A stretch of DNA of 64,000 nucleotides from Arion vulgaris (Eukaryota > Mollusca > Gastropoda > Stylommatophora > Arionidae), in contig CM036756.1 of NCBI GenBank assembly GCA_020796225.1, positions 61,656,644 to 61,720,643 on the forward strand, written 5' to 3'. Position 1 is the first letter of the stretch; each line of letters opens with the position of its first letter. The position numbers and the translations under genes were made by a program. Of this stretch, positions 40,080 to 50,214 are shown piece by piece. The notes below the pieces were generated by a model. The model saw only the letters and a list, made by a program, of their open reading frames with translations. It was not told the DNA's origin and ran no database searches.

Positions 40080-40570
40080 ATGAAAACTTCCATAGTGGAT
40101 ACATCTCATCCATAATACATGATGTTGAATGTTGAGTAGTTTCATCACAACAATAATCAGTGGCGGCTCGTGATAATTTTTGTTGGTGGGGCCAGACATT
40201 TTTTCCGGAGAAATCATGGTTTTAGATTGCTATATTTTAATTTAAAAATAATAAATACACGTTATATATTATTTTTGGTGAGGCCCGGACCCACTGGCCC
40301 TTATAGGCGAGCCGCCACTGGCAATAATACATAATGTTGCTTGTTGAGTAGATTCACCTAAAATACATTGGTACGTGTTGCTGAATGTTGAGTAGATTCA
40401 CTCCACCAATGATACAATGATACGTGATGTTGAGTGATTGGACATCAACAATGATATATGATGTTGAATATTGAGTAGATTCACCTCACAAACGATACAT
40501 GAATTTTAATGTTGAGTAAATTTCCCTCACCAATGATACAATGTTGTCTATGCTGAGGTTAAGGTATCCC
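40080..40570. repeat. Degenerate repeat, ~45-55-bp units
   Basis: ACATGATGTTGAATGTTGAG and TAGATTCACCTCAC..CAATGATAC recur at least six times with variable length. The hAT MITE copy 4 is inserted in it. Confidence 0.6.
40158..40320 (+). mobile_element. hAT-type MITE copy 4
   Basis: 163 bp, CAGTGGCGGCTCGTG to CGAGCCGCCACTG. Flanks ACAATAAT (40150-40157) and GCAATAAT (40321-40328) differ at one base. Confidence 0.94.
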
Positions 40571-40892
40571 CACACAACACCATAACCATCTCACTAAACA
40601 AATAAACTAACTGTGAGATAAACGGAAAAAAGATACCACGTCATACCTGCAGGGATGTGATATTCTACCAACAAATCTGCAACAAAATGAGAGAAATTGT
40701 GTACTTATTCTGCATAGAATGGAGGATATTTTCCTTGTTTGTGTGAGAAAGTAAAATAATGAGTGTCAAATCATTAGAAAGATATATTTTCAAAATAGTC
40801 GTTTAGAAACTTAACAATGGCATATTCGCATTGCTATAAGATCAAACGCGTGCAATTTTACAAACAGACTCAAATATATATATATATATATT
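40571..40892. other. Unassigned, AT run at the end
   Basis: No gene recognised. A short (TA)n run starts at 40876. Confidence 0.4.
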
Positions 40893-41101
40893 TTATTTTA
40901 TTTTTTCGATCCAGAAGCACTTGAGCTTTTCAGCTCTTCGGCTCGGTGCCATGGACATCGTAACCCTTCGGTTCGTGCCACAAACACCGTAAATCTGGGG
41001 AATCTGTGACTTTTCTGCCATCCCGCGGAATTGAACCCGCACACGCAGAGGGATAGTCACCCGTAGTCCAACGCGCTACGAACACGCTGGGCAGACGGGC
41101 G
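40893..41101 (-). mobile_element. SINE-D between AT repeats
   Basis: Reversed head at 41084-41101 (ACGCTGGGCAGACGGGC), reversed B box GGAATTGAACCCG, tail GATCCAGAAGCACTTGAG. Both sides are (TA)n, so the target duplication cannot be told from microsatellite. Confidence 0.87.
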
Positions 41102-41127
41102 ATATATATATATATATATATATATAT
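41102..41127. repeat. (AT)n microsatellite
   Basis: AT dinucleotide run. Confidence 0.95.
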
Positions 41128-41490
41128 CTTCTTTTTCGAACGTTCCATATCGACCACTTGTTAAACCACTCTTTGTGATCTACAGGGTGTTCAAGATAAA
41201 AGCAGCCTGTGAATGGAGCCAATCTGGGCATATATTTATGAAAATGAGAAGGTTCAGTTACGACGTAGTATAGGTCAAGGTTGTGTGACGGTATGTAATT
41301 GTAGTCCGGGAAGGGGCGATGAACAAATGTGACGTAGGACGAGCAAGTCAGAACCGGTTTAAATAGTAAATAAACACCACTCCCTGTGTAACTGGCAACT
41401 TTCGATTTGTCAATGGGGCTGCTTTAATCTTGAACACCCTGTATATTAGTCCGAGCCTATGAGTGATTGTGCATTGTGCCAGTTCGATGC
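41128..41490 (-). mobile_element. SINE-A, 5'-truncated and split by a MITE
   Basis: Plus strand CGAACGTTCCATATCGACCA, ACCACTCTTTGTGATC up to 41180, then after the MITE AGTCCGAGCCTATGAGTGAT and GTGCATTGTGCCAGTT. Confidence 0.78.
41183..41441 (-). mobile_element. Mariner-type MITE, copy 2, inside SINE-A
   Basis: 259 bp from CAGGGTGTTCAAGATAAAAG to TTAATCTTGAACACCCTG, flanked by TA (41181-41182, 41442-41443). The interior is the reverse complement of copy 1 at 11594-11848. No ORF. Confidence 0.88.
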
Positions 41491-41544
41491 AGATACGGTA
41501 CCGGATATATATATAAATATATATCGATATATATGTATATGTAG

Positions 41545-41775
41545 TGGCTCGGCCACTTAACAAGAATGCAACAAAATCCACTTTATACAGAGTCTTCTAC
41601 AACATGTAAAAAGGCGAGAGGTAGACCACGGAATTAATGCACAGATGGCATAGCAGAATATTTCAAAAAGCAAAAATATTGATCACCCAAGCCACTACAG
41701 CAGCGCAAGACAAAAGCAGAAAGCTTCGACACTGGGCAACAACTCAGTAACAGTGTGACAACAAAATAAGAAAGA
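41545..41775 (+). mobile_element. LINE-alpha 3' end, diverged
   Basis: CGGCCACTTAACAAGAATGC, AGAGTCTTCTACAACATG, GGCGAGAGGTAGACCACGG, GACACTGGGCAACAACTCAG, CAGTGTGACAACAAAATAAG parallel 31200-31430. Confidence 0.68.
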
Positions 41776-41776
41776 G

Positions 41777-41836
<60 letters not shown>
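41776..41836. repeat. (TA)n microsatellite
   Basis: Long perfect TA run following the LINE end. Confidence 0.97.
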
Positions 41837-41841
<5 letters not shown>

Positions 41842-42390
41842 CAACACAGACACTCACACGTGGATACTTTTGTTTGTAATAAGTTATGCACATTTTAAAA
41901 AAAAATTTCGACAGATTTTATCTTGACATTAGTTTTTCATGGTCGTGTATACTTAAGCCTACATAAGACACACTTAAGCCTACATAAAACATACTTAAGC
42001 CTACATAAAACATACATAAACGTTATGAAAATGTCTACATTCTGCCCACTTTATTATGTTTTGGTATTCATAAATGAATAATTTCTTAATGCCTTTTTTT
42101 AAATCGTTACCAGGGTATTTGTAAAATGTCTTTACATTGTAACTGTTCTCCTTATTATATGTATTTATTTTATGTTTATCAGTGCAGTCACATGAAATGA
42201 TTAGTGCTGCTGTTTTGTTTTGTTACTTGTTAGCTTACAATTTTTATAATCTGTCATTTTAATTACAAGTTTCTATTAAAAAATTAATGTTTTACAATTT
42301 GAATTGTTTCGTTTCATTTTTAACGAAAGAAAGCAGCCTGTATTTTTGGTATAAATACGTTTATTTTTTACACTTAGTTATTATGAAAGA
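41837..42390. other. AT-rich, no gene recognised
   Basis: A short threefold repeat of AAGCCTACATAA.ACA lies at 41955-42010. Otherwise nothing recognised. Confidence 0.4.
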
Positions 42391-42690
42391 ATGTTAGGAT
42401 TAGAATATAACAGGAGTCAGAACAGAATGAGACACCACCTGTACACTAAATTCAAGATAGGCACCAACGACCTGTGCCTCTGTAGCTTGGCAAGTATGAC
42501 TACATATCATATCCTACAGGATTGCCCCCAGTATGCAGAATTGAGAATAAAGAGATGGCCCAACTTGCACCAGCGTTCAAGACAAACTGTATGGCGTGGC
42601 TGATAATCTGAGGCAGGCGGATGCCTTTATTAGAGGATCCGAAATCCCAATCCAGTGAGAACGAAGAAGAAGAAGAAGAATACAACAGGC
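42391..42690 (+). mobile_element. LINE-beta 3' end
   Basis: MRHHLYTKFKIGTNDLCLC followed by SLASMTTYHILQDCPQYAEL, as in 3514-3744, then stop, AGTGAGAACGAAGAAGAAG tail with (GAA)n. 5'-truncated. Confidence 0.8.
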
Positions 42691-42769
42691 AAGATTAACA
42701 GTTGCCATTCTGAAGAATATATGGAGCTCAAGAATGATCAGGAATAAAACTAAGATAATGATATTTAAC

Positions 42770-43270
42770 TAAAATGTCAAGATTGTCTGTCTTTACGGGT
42801 CGTAGACATGGCGAACAACTAAGGGGAACACCAACAAAGTTGCAGACATTCATGAATAGATGCCTGCACAAGATACTCCATCTACGATGGTATGACAAGA
42901 TCACTAACAAAAAAACTGTGGGCATAGAGCGGGACAACTGCAAGTGGAACAAGAGATGAAGAGCAGAAGATGGAAATGGATATGGATATGACACATACTG
43001 AGATCTCCTGACAGCATCACGAGACAGACCTTCAGATGGAACCTCATGGTACTAAGGATAAGGGAAAACTCAGGAACATCTAGATGCGGGAGTTGGACAC
43101 GAAATGGGTGAAAATGAGGAGAGGATGGAGATATCTGGAAAAGATGGTCTTGACTAGGAGGGCTTGGAAAACCTTGGTTGCAGATCTATGTCTACCTAGG
43201 GCTGAAGGAGGACTTGGAAAACCTTGGTTGCAGATCTATGTCTACCTAGGGCTGAAGGAGGAAGGAGAAG
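42770..43270 (+). mobile_element. LINE-delta 3' region with 50-bp duplication
   Basis: Contains LQTFMNRCLHKILHLRWYD and, after frameshifts, KMVLTRRAWKTLVADLCLPR, both typical of the end of this LINE class. The segment around ACCTTGGTTGCAGATCTATG is present twice, 50 bp apart. Confidence 0.6.
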
Positions 43271-43365
43271 TTATAAACTGTCAAAATGACAGGTTGACTT
43301 TTTTTTATGAAATGGACACGTTTTAGCAAGTTTTCATGAAACGATTGTCTTGTACAGGTTAGCGC

Positions 43366-43545
43366 AATGGATAGAGCTTTTGCTTTTCGTTCCTAATACA
43401 AATGGATTTTGTGGTCATTTCCCGCATCTGACATTTCACAAGTGAGGAAAGGAATTGGTCTCCTAACTTCTGCATATTGAACCTAGAAATGTGCAGTTAC
43501 AGGCTCGTGACACTCTAGGGTCTATAAATACCACTGGGTAACGGA
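43366..43545 (+). mobile_element. Possible tRNA-headed SINE
   Basis: GTTAGCGCAATGGATAGAGC is A-box-like; the 3' part ACCTAGAAATGTGCAGTTAC has a parallel at 4310-4340. No clear B box. Confidence 0.35.
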
Positions 43546-43559
43546 ACATTTTTCTTTCA

Positions 43560-43660
43560 AGGTTTTTCTACCGTGACACACTCTAATGGACACTCTAATG
43601 GACACTCTAATGGTCACTCTAATGGACCCTGATGGAACTCTAATGGACACTCTACTTGTC
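43560..43660. repeat. 12-bp imperfect tandem array
   Basis: ACTCTAATGGAC recurs about seven times with variants. Confidence 0.8.
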
Positions 43661-43965
43661 TTTAACGAAATGAAATATGAAAAAAAAGACAGCAGGGAAG
43701 GAAATTGACTAGCGCACTTTCCAATGCGACAACCTATTACTCCGAGGTCTCTACAGTTATACAGCCCTGCAGCTGTAAATGTTATATTACTACTTTTACT
43801 TTCTTTTATCTACTCAAATCACGTGAACATCACCGTTCTTAAGTTTGTCTTTCATCTTCTCAAAAGCGTGGCATATCCGTTACAGGACGTCACCACCAAT
43901 CACGGTTAACGAGTCGTTGGTTTTCGGTGCAACATTTATATGTTCAATGGTTTGCCATTACTTTC

Positions 43966-44223
43966 TTCTTCAAACGCCCCATAACGACCACTTGTTAACC
44001 ACTGTTTGTGATTTGTATGTGATCTGAGCTAAGAGCGATTGTACGTTGTGTCAGTTATGCACCTACAAGTAGGTCAGCACATCCGATTTCTGCGACGCTA
44101 TTTATTTACTAGGGTAGTTTCCCCTGGACACCTACCTAAGTCGTCTGTTACGATATGCCTTGTAGGTCTCAGTGTTACTATTCATTACTCCCCTTTGGAG
44201 GCCCTGACAACATACGGGCGTTT
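43966..44223 (-). mobile_element. SINE-A inserted in SINE-E
   Basis: Flanks CCATTACTTTC (43955-43965) and CCATTGCTTTC (44224-44234) are an 11-bp duplication with one change. Confidence 0.88.
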
Positions 44224-44249
44224 CCATTGCTTTCTGAACAGTGCTGTCT

Positions 44250-44323
44250 GAGATCTAACTTCGTTAGAATCTCTAAGGCACTGACCATAGACCATCCAGT
44301 CTAGGCCGGGAACGCAGAAGAAG
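44250..44323 (+). mobile_element. 74-bp LINE tail insertion
   Basis: Exact 13-bp duplication AACAGTGCTGTCT (44237-44249, 44324-44336) brackets 74 bp ending CGGGAACGCAGAAGAAG, like the LINE-beta 3' end. This is the shortest clear target-primed insertion in the window. Confidence 0.85.
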
Positions 44324-44458
44324 AACAGTGCTGTCTATTTTTACAATCCTTATCAATCCACAGGAACAAATGTGTTTCAAAATTGCCATCCCTCTTAGTT
44401 TGAACCTTGTACTCTGAGTTTGTGATGGAATTCGCTAATGCTAAAGCTACAGACGCGC

Positions 44459-45137
44459 ACCAATATATTTCATCTTAAGACTCAAATTATATACGAGATT
44501 ATGTTTCGTCTGACAAACCGTTTCAAGTTGAAAGATTGAAACAATTAGAAACAAAACATTTACGTCTACACTGAACTTTGGAATCCCTAACAGCAGCAAA
44601 AAAACATACATAATGAGCATATGTAGAAACAACTTCTACCACATATTTAACTAGAGTCACAACAGTTGTATCGTGTCCAAGTACATCCGGGATAATGAAT
44701 AAGCTTGAAGATAACCGAACAGAACAAATATCTAAACAGATAACGATCAGTAACGATTACAATTAGCTGACAGTTGAGAGACCAGATCACAGGTGCAGCC
44801 ACGATTGTTGAGATTACAGGAAGCTTTTTTTTCAATGACTACTAATCTACCATGAATTACATTGCATTTGAGAAGATTCTGGTGGTCATCACTGTCTTAG
44901 AGTTCATTACTCAAAACGATTTCATCTGGAGCAATAACATCACTCATGGCGCCTACACCAAGGAGCATCAAAGAATTGCAGAGACAAATGGGGAAAGGGG
45001 GAGGAAGGGAAAGAGGGGGTGAGTGGGCCGCCAGAAAGAAGAAAAATTGATCAATATCGTTGCTGGTAGCGATTGTTTTTATTTGCGATGTTGTGAGTTG
45101 CACATATTGTATGAATTTGTGCGTTAAACTAAAACTA
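44459..45137. other. No gene recognised
   Basis: Unassigned; a purine-rich GGGGAAAGGGGGAGGAAG run is at 44991-45018. Confidence 0.4.
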
Positions 45138-45151
45138 CTCATTGTTTATTT

Positions 45152-45370
45152 TATTTTATTTTTTCCGATCCAGAAGCACTTGAGCTTTTCAGCTCTTCGG
45201 CTCGGTGCCATGGACATCGTAACCTTCGGTTCGGTGCCACGAACACCAACACCGTAAATCTGGGAAACCTGTGGCTTTTTCTGCCATTCCGCGGAATTGA
45301 ACCCGCACACACAGAGGGATAGTCACCCGTAGCCCAACGCGCTACGAACACGCTGGGCAGACGGGCATGT
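45152..45370 (-). mobile_element. SINE-D, full length with target duplication
   Basis: Exact 14-bp duplication CTCATTGTTTATTT at 45138-45151 and 45371-45384. Minus strand head ATGCCCGTCTGCCCAGCGTG, B box GGGTTCAATTCC, tail CTTCTGGATCGGAAAAAAT. Confidence 0.95.
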
Positions 45371-45384
45371 CTCATTGTTTATTT

Positions 45385-45659
45385 AAGGATCATCTCCATC
45401 TCCATGTTCATACTTGCTCCGATCTCCTCATATCTGTCAATCTGTATAGACTAACAACTCCCGTTATGTGCTGGTTGATGTTTGTACATGTGTTTCCCTC
45501 ATGATTTTCCCTTCTTGCCACATCAATTGGCTTTTCTACTACTGCCTTGTAAGGCTAGTGGAGCAAACCGTATACAAAGCTGGACGGCGAGCAAACCAAG
45601 TAGTCCAAAAAAAGACTGGTAGCCTGGGCAGATGACACTGCAACAACCCGGGAATGAAG
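45385..45659. other. No gene recognised
   Basis: Unassigned sequence. Confidence 0.4.
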
Positions 45660-45913
45660 ATTGTCTAAGGGCAGCTATCCTAAAAGAAACCTGTTGCCTT
45701 GCAGGTCAGCTGGAGACAGCCCAAGACTGACGGAGAGCGCACCCAGTAAAGGCTGACTAAATCCGGACACATCGCCGAAGGATAAGCACCAGAGCCCCAA
45801 ATTGGCGCTAAAGTTTTGACGAAGCACACCCATGCTAAGCGCTCTTAGACTCAGATCAATACGAATCACACAGAGTGGTTAACAAATTGTCGATTTGGAG
45901 CATTCGACGATAT
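45660..45913 (+). mobile_element. SINE with the 8812-type body and SINE-A tail
   Basis: ACGGAGAGCGCACCCAGTAA, ACACATCGCCGAAGGATAAG and CACCAGAGCCCCAAATTGG match 8960-9030. It then ends CTCTTAGACTCAGATCAATA, GTGGTTAACAAATTGTCGAT, TTGGAGCATTCGA as SINE-A does. A mosaic. Confidence 0.6.
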
Positions 45914-46024
45914 GTGCGGTCAAGCACCACAAAGCACTGCTTACATATTACAGCATGACAGTGCACTGCTTACATATTACAGCACCACAAAGCACTACTC
46001 ACATTTTACATCACCACAAAGCAG
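45914..46024. repeat. ~30-bp imperfect repeat
   Basis: CACCACAAAGCACT(G/A)CTTAC and CATATTACAG recur about four times. Confidence 0.7.
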
Positions 46025-46430
46025 TACGCACCGCCACTCGTGCCAAAGATACGTGATTCGCTCCCTCGTGGAGTCATCGAGATATTTTTGAAGAGATCCC
46101 TAATCTTAGTGTAGTTGATATCATGTTCCTAGTCCTATCGGAGACGGACGATAAAACATAGGCAAAGTGTTCAATTTGTGCACGTTCAAAATAGGCAGCT
46201 CAAAATCGAGAAGAACCGGTGGAAAGCCACTACCCGGGCAAAATTAATTAGAAAAGTTTTAAAATACAATTCTTACAAAATATCTTCACAATCTACAAAA
46301 TTACATAGGGACTCTTGCCTGTGCTATGGAGCTCGTGCACTGCAGCTGAGATCTTTCTGTGTAAGAAAGAGATCGGAGTACACATGGCTACTCACCGAAG
46401 TGCAATGATGATGGTCCTATCAATCAATCA
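46025..46430 (+). mobile_element. SINE-H with (TCAA)n tail
   Basis: B-box-like GTGATTCGCTCCC, CTAGTCCTATCGGAGACGG, ACGATAAAACATAGGCAAAG, GGAGCTCGTGCACTGCAGCT, ACATGGCTACTCACCGAAGT, GCAATGATGATGG then (ATCA)n. The tRNA-like head is largely lost. Confidence 0.72.
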
Positions 46431-46734
46431 ATCAAACAACATCACAAATCAATCAATCAAACAACATCACAAAGCATGCTCACATTTTAAATCCCTCTTT
46501 GCTTATACTGCCTTAAGAAACTAAAAATTGGTCATTCTACACCTCAGAAGAAATCAAACTCTACCGTACAGAGGAGAACATGCATTACACCACAATCTTC
46601 ATAGATTCCTCACGTCCATTAATCAGAACTAGCACTGGCAGAAAGAACGAAGTGGAAGAATTGCAGAAAATATACATGAAGCAATTGTTGATTTTATTTT
46701 CAAGAGTGATTTCTGCAGCAATGTCGCAATCTCT
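46431..46734. other. Unassigned
   Basis: Begins with a 24-bp duplication of the (ATCA)n tail; otherwise nothing recognised. Confidence 0.4.
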
Positions 46735-46905
46735 TTAGCTTTTCTCTCTTTCTCTCGCTTTCTCGCTCTTTTCTCTCTCCCTTTCTCTTTCTCGCTTTCT
46801 CTCTTTCTCTTTCTCTCGCTTTCTCGCTCTTTTTCTCTCCCTTCTCTTCTCTCTCTAGCTTTCTTCTCTTACTCTCACTTTCTCTCTCTCTCTCTCTCTC
46901 TCTTT
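46735..46905. repeat. CT-rich microsatellite
   Basis: CTTTCTCTCG and TCTCTC units over 170 bp. Confidence 0.95.
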
Positions 46906-47086
46906 CGGTCCCAACAAATGGGGAAAAAACTAGCTAATGACCGAGTTATGTGGACAAAAAACATTACGCAAAGGCGCAACATTTTGTTTGATATATAAAG
47001 GAAGAGATTGGTTTGGTTATTGGTTATTGGTTACTAAACTGACGTCATTGCACTCCGGGCAAACCCATAGGTGCTCAGTCTCCCCA
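46906..47086. other. Unassigned; may be LINE-gamma 3' UTR
   Basis: Precedes the LINE-gamma fragment and ends near the shared GACGTCATTGCACTCC phrase. Confidence 0.35.
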
Positions 47087-47515
47087 ACAGATATCGAAGA
47101 GTATGCATACTGATGGTTCCTGTGACTCGCTGATGAAACACACCTCTCACTCTGCCTCTCAGGCATCCAGTTCGACTTGAACAAAGGGTAATTCCAAACT
47201 GCTTAAATCGCTTGATCGATTCAACATCGATTTTAGTGTCCTCATCTAACAGAGAGTCTCGAAGAGACCGAAGAATATCCCCTTATCCATCTTCAACTCC
47301 CCAACAATCGATGCTGTTGATGCAAGCCTGTCCGCTCTCTCATTACCGTAAACACCCGCATGCCCAGGACAGTATATCCACGTAAGCCGCTGGAGGTTAG
47401 AAACTTCTATAGACGACATCCACTCATACCGAAACCTGCCCTTCTGGATCTTGTGAAGCATCGACTGAGAGTCAGATACAACAACTGCCCCAGTAAAAAA
47501 CAATCGCAAACTCAG
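47087..47515 (-). mobile_element. LINE-gamma: RNase H domain and 3' end
   Basis: Minus-strand frame 47509-47246 gives VVSDSQSMLHKI (catalytic Asp of the S-D-S-Q/S motif) and IYCPGHAGVYGNERADRLAS (the H..G...N...D motif). These are conserved RNase H features of I-group LINEs. The region to 47087 matches 8033-8180. The ORF is truncated upstream. Confidence 0.82.
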
Positions 47516-47799
47516 AAGTTGTCACAGTAAAACACTTGCTGTCTGTAAAGACGAAAAATGTCATATACAGTACAGATGGTAATATGGGGCTTATACAATA
47601 CTAGCATGCAGCAAGCCTATGAAGACATTTTTTGTTTGGGTCGAAGTATTGTTTTCCTTTTTACACGATCTTAGTCCAAGGGAGATAAAAGAGTTTTTCT
47701 TTATTAAAAATATAACGACGTCTACAATTGCGCCCCCTGATGTTATAGAAAGTATTCTCCTACATAGATATCCGTGATAAAACAGTGGTTGGTATAATC
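47516..47799. other. No gene recognised
   Basis: Unassigned sequence. Confidence 0.4.
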
Positions 47800-48170
47800 A
47801 TCATCATTAAATAGCTTGTCCTGGGCAGAACTTTGCCACCCTAACAATCCTTCGGAATTTCCCATCAGATGTCCCGCTTCTGCAGACGTCATGCTCAAAC
47901 CATCAGTTACATCCTGAATCTATCTTCTCCGTGGTCTTCTTCTCTTCTTTGCTGGGATGCCTCCTCTCATAATGTCATCTTCAACCTTCGTATCTCTTGA
48001 TATATCAACAATACTTCAATTTTCTCATTCTTATTTGTAACATCAGCCAGTTTCATTTGATGTTGAGTTCTTTCTGGATATATCTATTTGTTCTCTTCTC
48101 TGTCCAAGATATACGGAGGACTCTTCTGTAACACTTATATTCAAAAACATATTTATGTTTTTCTACTGTC
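47800..48170 (-). mobile_element. LINE-zeta scrap
   Basis: Antisense phrases TCTATCTTCTCCGTGGTCTT, CTTTCTGGATATATCTATTTG and TTCTCTTCTCTGTCCAAG parallel 20760-20910 and 54040-54400. Decayed. Confidence 0.42.
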
Positions 48171-48387
48171 TTGTTAAATGTCCACGATGCACGCCCATAT
48201 GTTGACAATTAGAAATATGCGTTCTCTTAGATTCTGATCTGTGTTTTACAATGTCCAATATGGAGCGGGGGTGGATGAAAAATAAACAATAGTAGTAGAG
48301 CTGTACATCACGGTGACCACGAGCGCCATGGCGTATTTTTTTATATATCATTGCCGCCCTATTTTACTCACCGACTTTAACGCTAAT
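48171..48387. other. No gene recognised
   Basis: Unassigned sequence. Confidence 0.4.
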
Positions 48388-48592
48388 TACTTGCCCGCCT
48401 GCCCAGCGTGTTCGTAGCGCGTTGGACTGCGGGTGACTAGCCCTCTGTGAGTGCGGGTTCAGTTCCGCGGGCTGGCAGAAAAGCCACAGTTTCCCCAGAT
48501 TTCACAGTGTTCTTGGCACCGAACCGTTGGGTTACGATGTCCATAGCACCGAGCCTTGAAAGCTCAAGTGCTTTTGGATCGGGGAAAAAAAG
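48388..48592 (+). mobile_element. SINE-D, full length
   Basis: Head TTGCCCGCCTGCCCAGCGTG, B-box-like GGGTTCAGTTCC, tail AGTGCTTTTGGATCGGGG and poly-A. Flanks GCTAATTAC and GCAAATTAC match at 8 of 9. Confidence 0.9.
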
Positions 48593-48739
48593 CAAATTAC
48601 GAGACAATTTCAAGACAAAAGTATTTATTATTTATTATATGTTTCGGTTTTTTAGTAAACACAATGTTTTTTTTTTTTTAAACATTTAGTCAGGATTAAG
48701 TTTTTATGTTACATTTATTTTTTTTTACTACTAATATTC

Positions 48740-49055
48740 TTCTTCCTCATTCTTCGCCCATAGGTAGGCATAGGTTCCACAACCAAGGCCTTCCAAACCC
48801 GCTTATCCAAGACGATCTTTTCCAGATCTCTCTCCATTTTCTTGCTATGTGTTCCTCCTTGCGTGGTCTTTCCTTGGGTGGCAAACTTTGAATATTCCTG
48901 GTTGTGGTTTCTGTAGTTATCTAGTGATTTTTACAGTGTTGGGTAGTTAGTCCCAAACCCAACCTCCTTAGTCGCCTCTTACGATACGCGTGGCAGGTGA
49001 CAGAGGTTCTATTCCTTACAACACTAATTTGGGCCCCGGTAACCCACACCGGCGA
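48740..49055 (-). mobile_element. SINE-B variant (B2) with different 3' half
   Basis: Minus strand head CGCCGGTGTGGGTTACCGGG, GTCGTAAGAGGCGACTAAGG as SINE-B. The 3' half (AACCACAACCAGGAATATTC, GAGAGAGATCTGGAAAAGAT, GGAACCTATGCCTACCTATG) is not that of SINE-B, and recurs at 49378-49716. Confidence 0.78.
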
Positions 49056-49084
49056 CTATTAATATTACTTTCCTATTACTGTTA

Positions 49085-49205
49085 GAATTATTATGATTGC
49101 TACATAGCGCCCGCGCTTTAAAAATGATTGCCACATGGCGCCCGCGCTTTAACAGTGATTGCCACAGGGCGCCCGCGATTTATCAGTGATTAGACAGAAG
49201 CGCCC
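49085..49205. repeat. ~38-bp tandem repeat, 3 copies
   Basis: GATTGC.ACA.(A/T)GCGCCCGCG followed by TTTA..A repeats three times. Confidence 0.8.
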
Positions 49206-49230
49206 CAATATATACAAATGTTGAACAGTA

Positions 49231-49292
49231 AACCACGACACTGGGCAACAACCCGGTAGCAGTGTGACGACACAAGTAGAAGAAGAAGAACA
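49231..49292 (+). mobile_element. LINE-alpha tail, ~60 bp
   Basis: ACCACGACACTGGGCAACAA, CCCGGTAGCAGTGTGACGAC then AAGTAGAAGAAGAAGAA equals the last 60 bp of LINE-alpha. Confidence 0.85.
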
Positions 49293-49377
49293 GTACTGAC
49301 AATAGTTTCTGTGAAGACACATGGTAGGTAAACTGTTTAATATAGAGACGTGTGATCAAGTGAATACATTAACATAT

Positions 49378-49716
49378 TCTTCTTCTTCTTCACCATTCGC
49401 CCCTAGGGAGGCATAGGTTCCACAACCAATGCCTTCCAAACCCGTCTATCCAATGCTATCTTTTCCAGATCTATCTCCCTATATTCTTGGATTCCGTCTC
49501 TCTTCTTGCAGGGTCTCTCTTCTTCCTCGGGTGGCAAGCTATGAATTTTATTGGTTGTGGTTTCTGTAGCTATCTAGTAGGTTTTTTTTTACGGTGTGGG
49601 GTCGTTAGTCCCACGGTCTACCTCTTCAGACGCCTCTTACGACTTGTCTGACAGGTAACAGTGGTACTATTCTTTACACCCCTAATCTGGTCCCCGGTAA
49701 CCAGTCGGACGAGTCT
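49378..49716 (-). mobile_element. SINE-B variant (B2), second copy
   Basis: Begins with the tail TTCTTCTTCTTCACCATTCG on the plus strand and ends CCGGTAACCAGTCGGACGAG. Same organisation as 48740-49055. Confidence 0.82.
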
Positions 49717-49869
49717 AACATATTGTAACGAAATAAATACAACAGGTTGGTATTTCTAAGCACTTTGAATTTAAAAACAACATTTGTAAGAATGTGTAAC
49801 TGGTAAGATTACTTCTAAACTTCTTTCACAAAAAGTGTTCATTGAAAACAAAATATTTGTATCCGTTTC

Positions 49870-50131
49870 CGCCCAGGTGGTTACCGGGGCCCAAATTTGG
49901 GGTGTAAAGAATAGAACCACTGTTACCTACCACGCATGTCGTAAGAGGCGACTAAGAAGGTTTGGTTGAAATCGGATGCACATGTCCTAAACGTGTAGAA
50001 GTCTATGCGTTTAGGGGCCTACCAAACCAATGTGCAACGTATACACGTTCTTGGCAAAGATCAAATCATATCACAAAGAGTGATTAAAATTGGTCGTAAA
50101 GAACGAACGCAAAGAAGAAGAAAAAGAAGTA
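49870..50131 (+). mobile_element. SINE-B, full length with target duplication
   Basis: CGCCCAGGTGGTTACCGGGG, GTGTAAAGAATAGAACCACT, GAAATCGGATGCACATGTCC, ACACGTTCTTGGCAAAGATC, AACGAACGCAAAGAAGAAG. Exact 11-bp duplication GTATCCGTTTC (49859-49869, 50132-50142). Confidence 0.96.
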
Positions 50132-50214
50132 GTATCCGTTTCGGATTTACACAACGATTTTTTGTAATTCACATATTCATGTGCAGTTTAGAAGACAAAT
50201 ATTACTGTCACCAG

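Larger units (their letters stand above)
43870..44458 (-). mobile_element. SINE-E with two later insertions
   Basis: Reversed SINE-E: GTTAACGAGTCGTTGGTTTT, GTTCAATGGTTTGCCATTAC, then CATTGCTTTCTGAACAGTGC, AGTTTGAACCTTGTACTCTG, ATGCTAAAGCTACAGACGC. Interrupted by SINE-A (43966-44223) and a tiny LINE tail (44250-44323). Confidence 0.75.
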
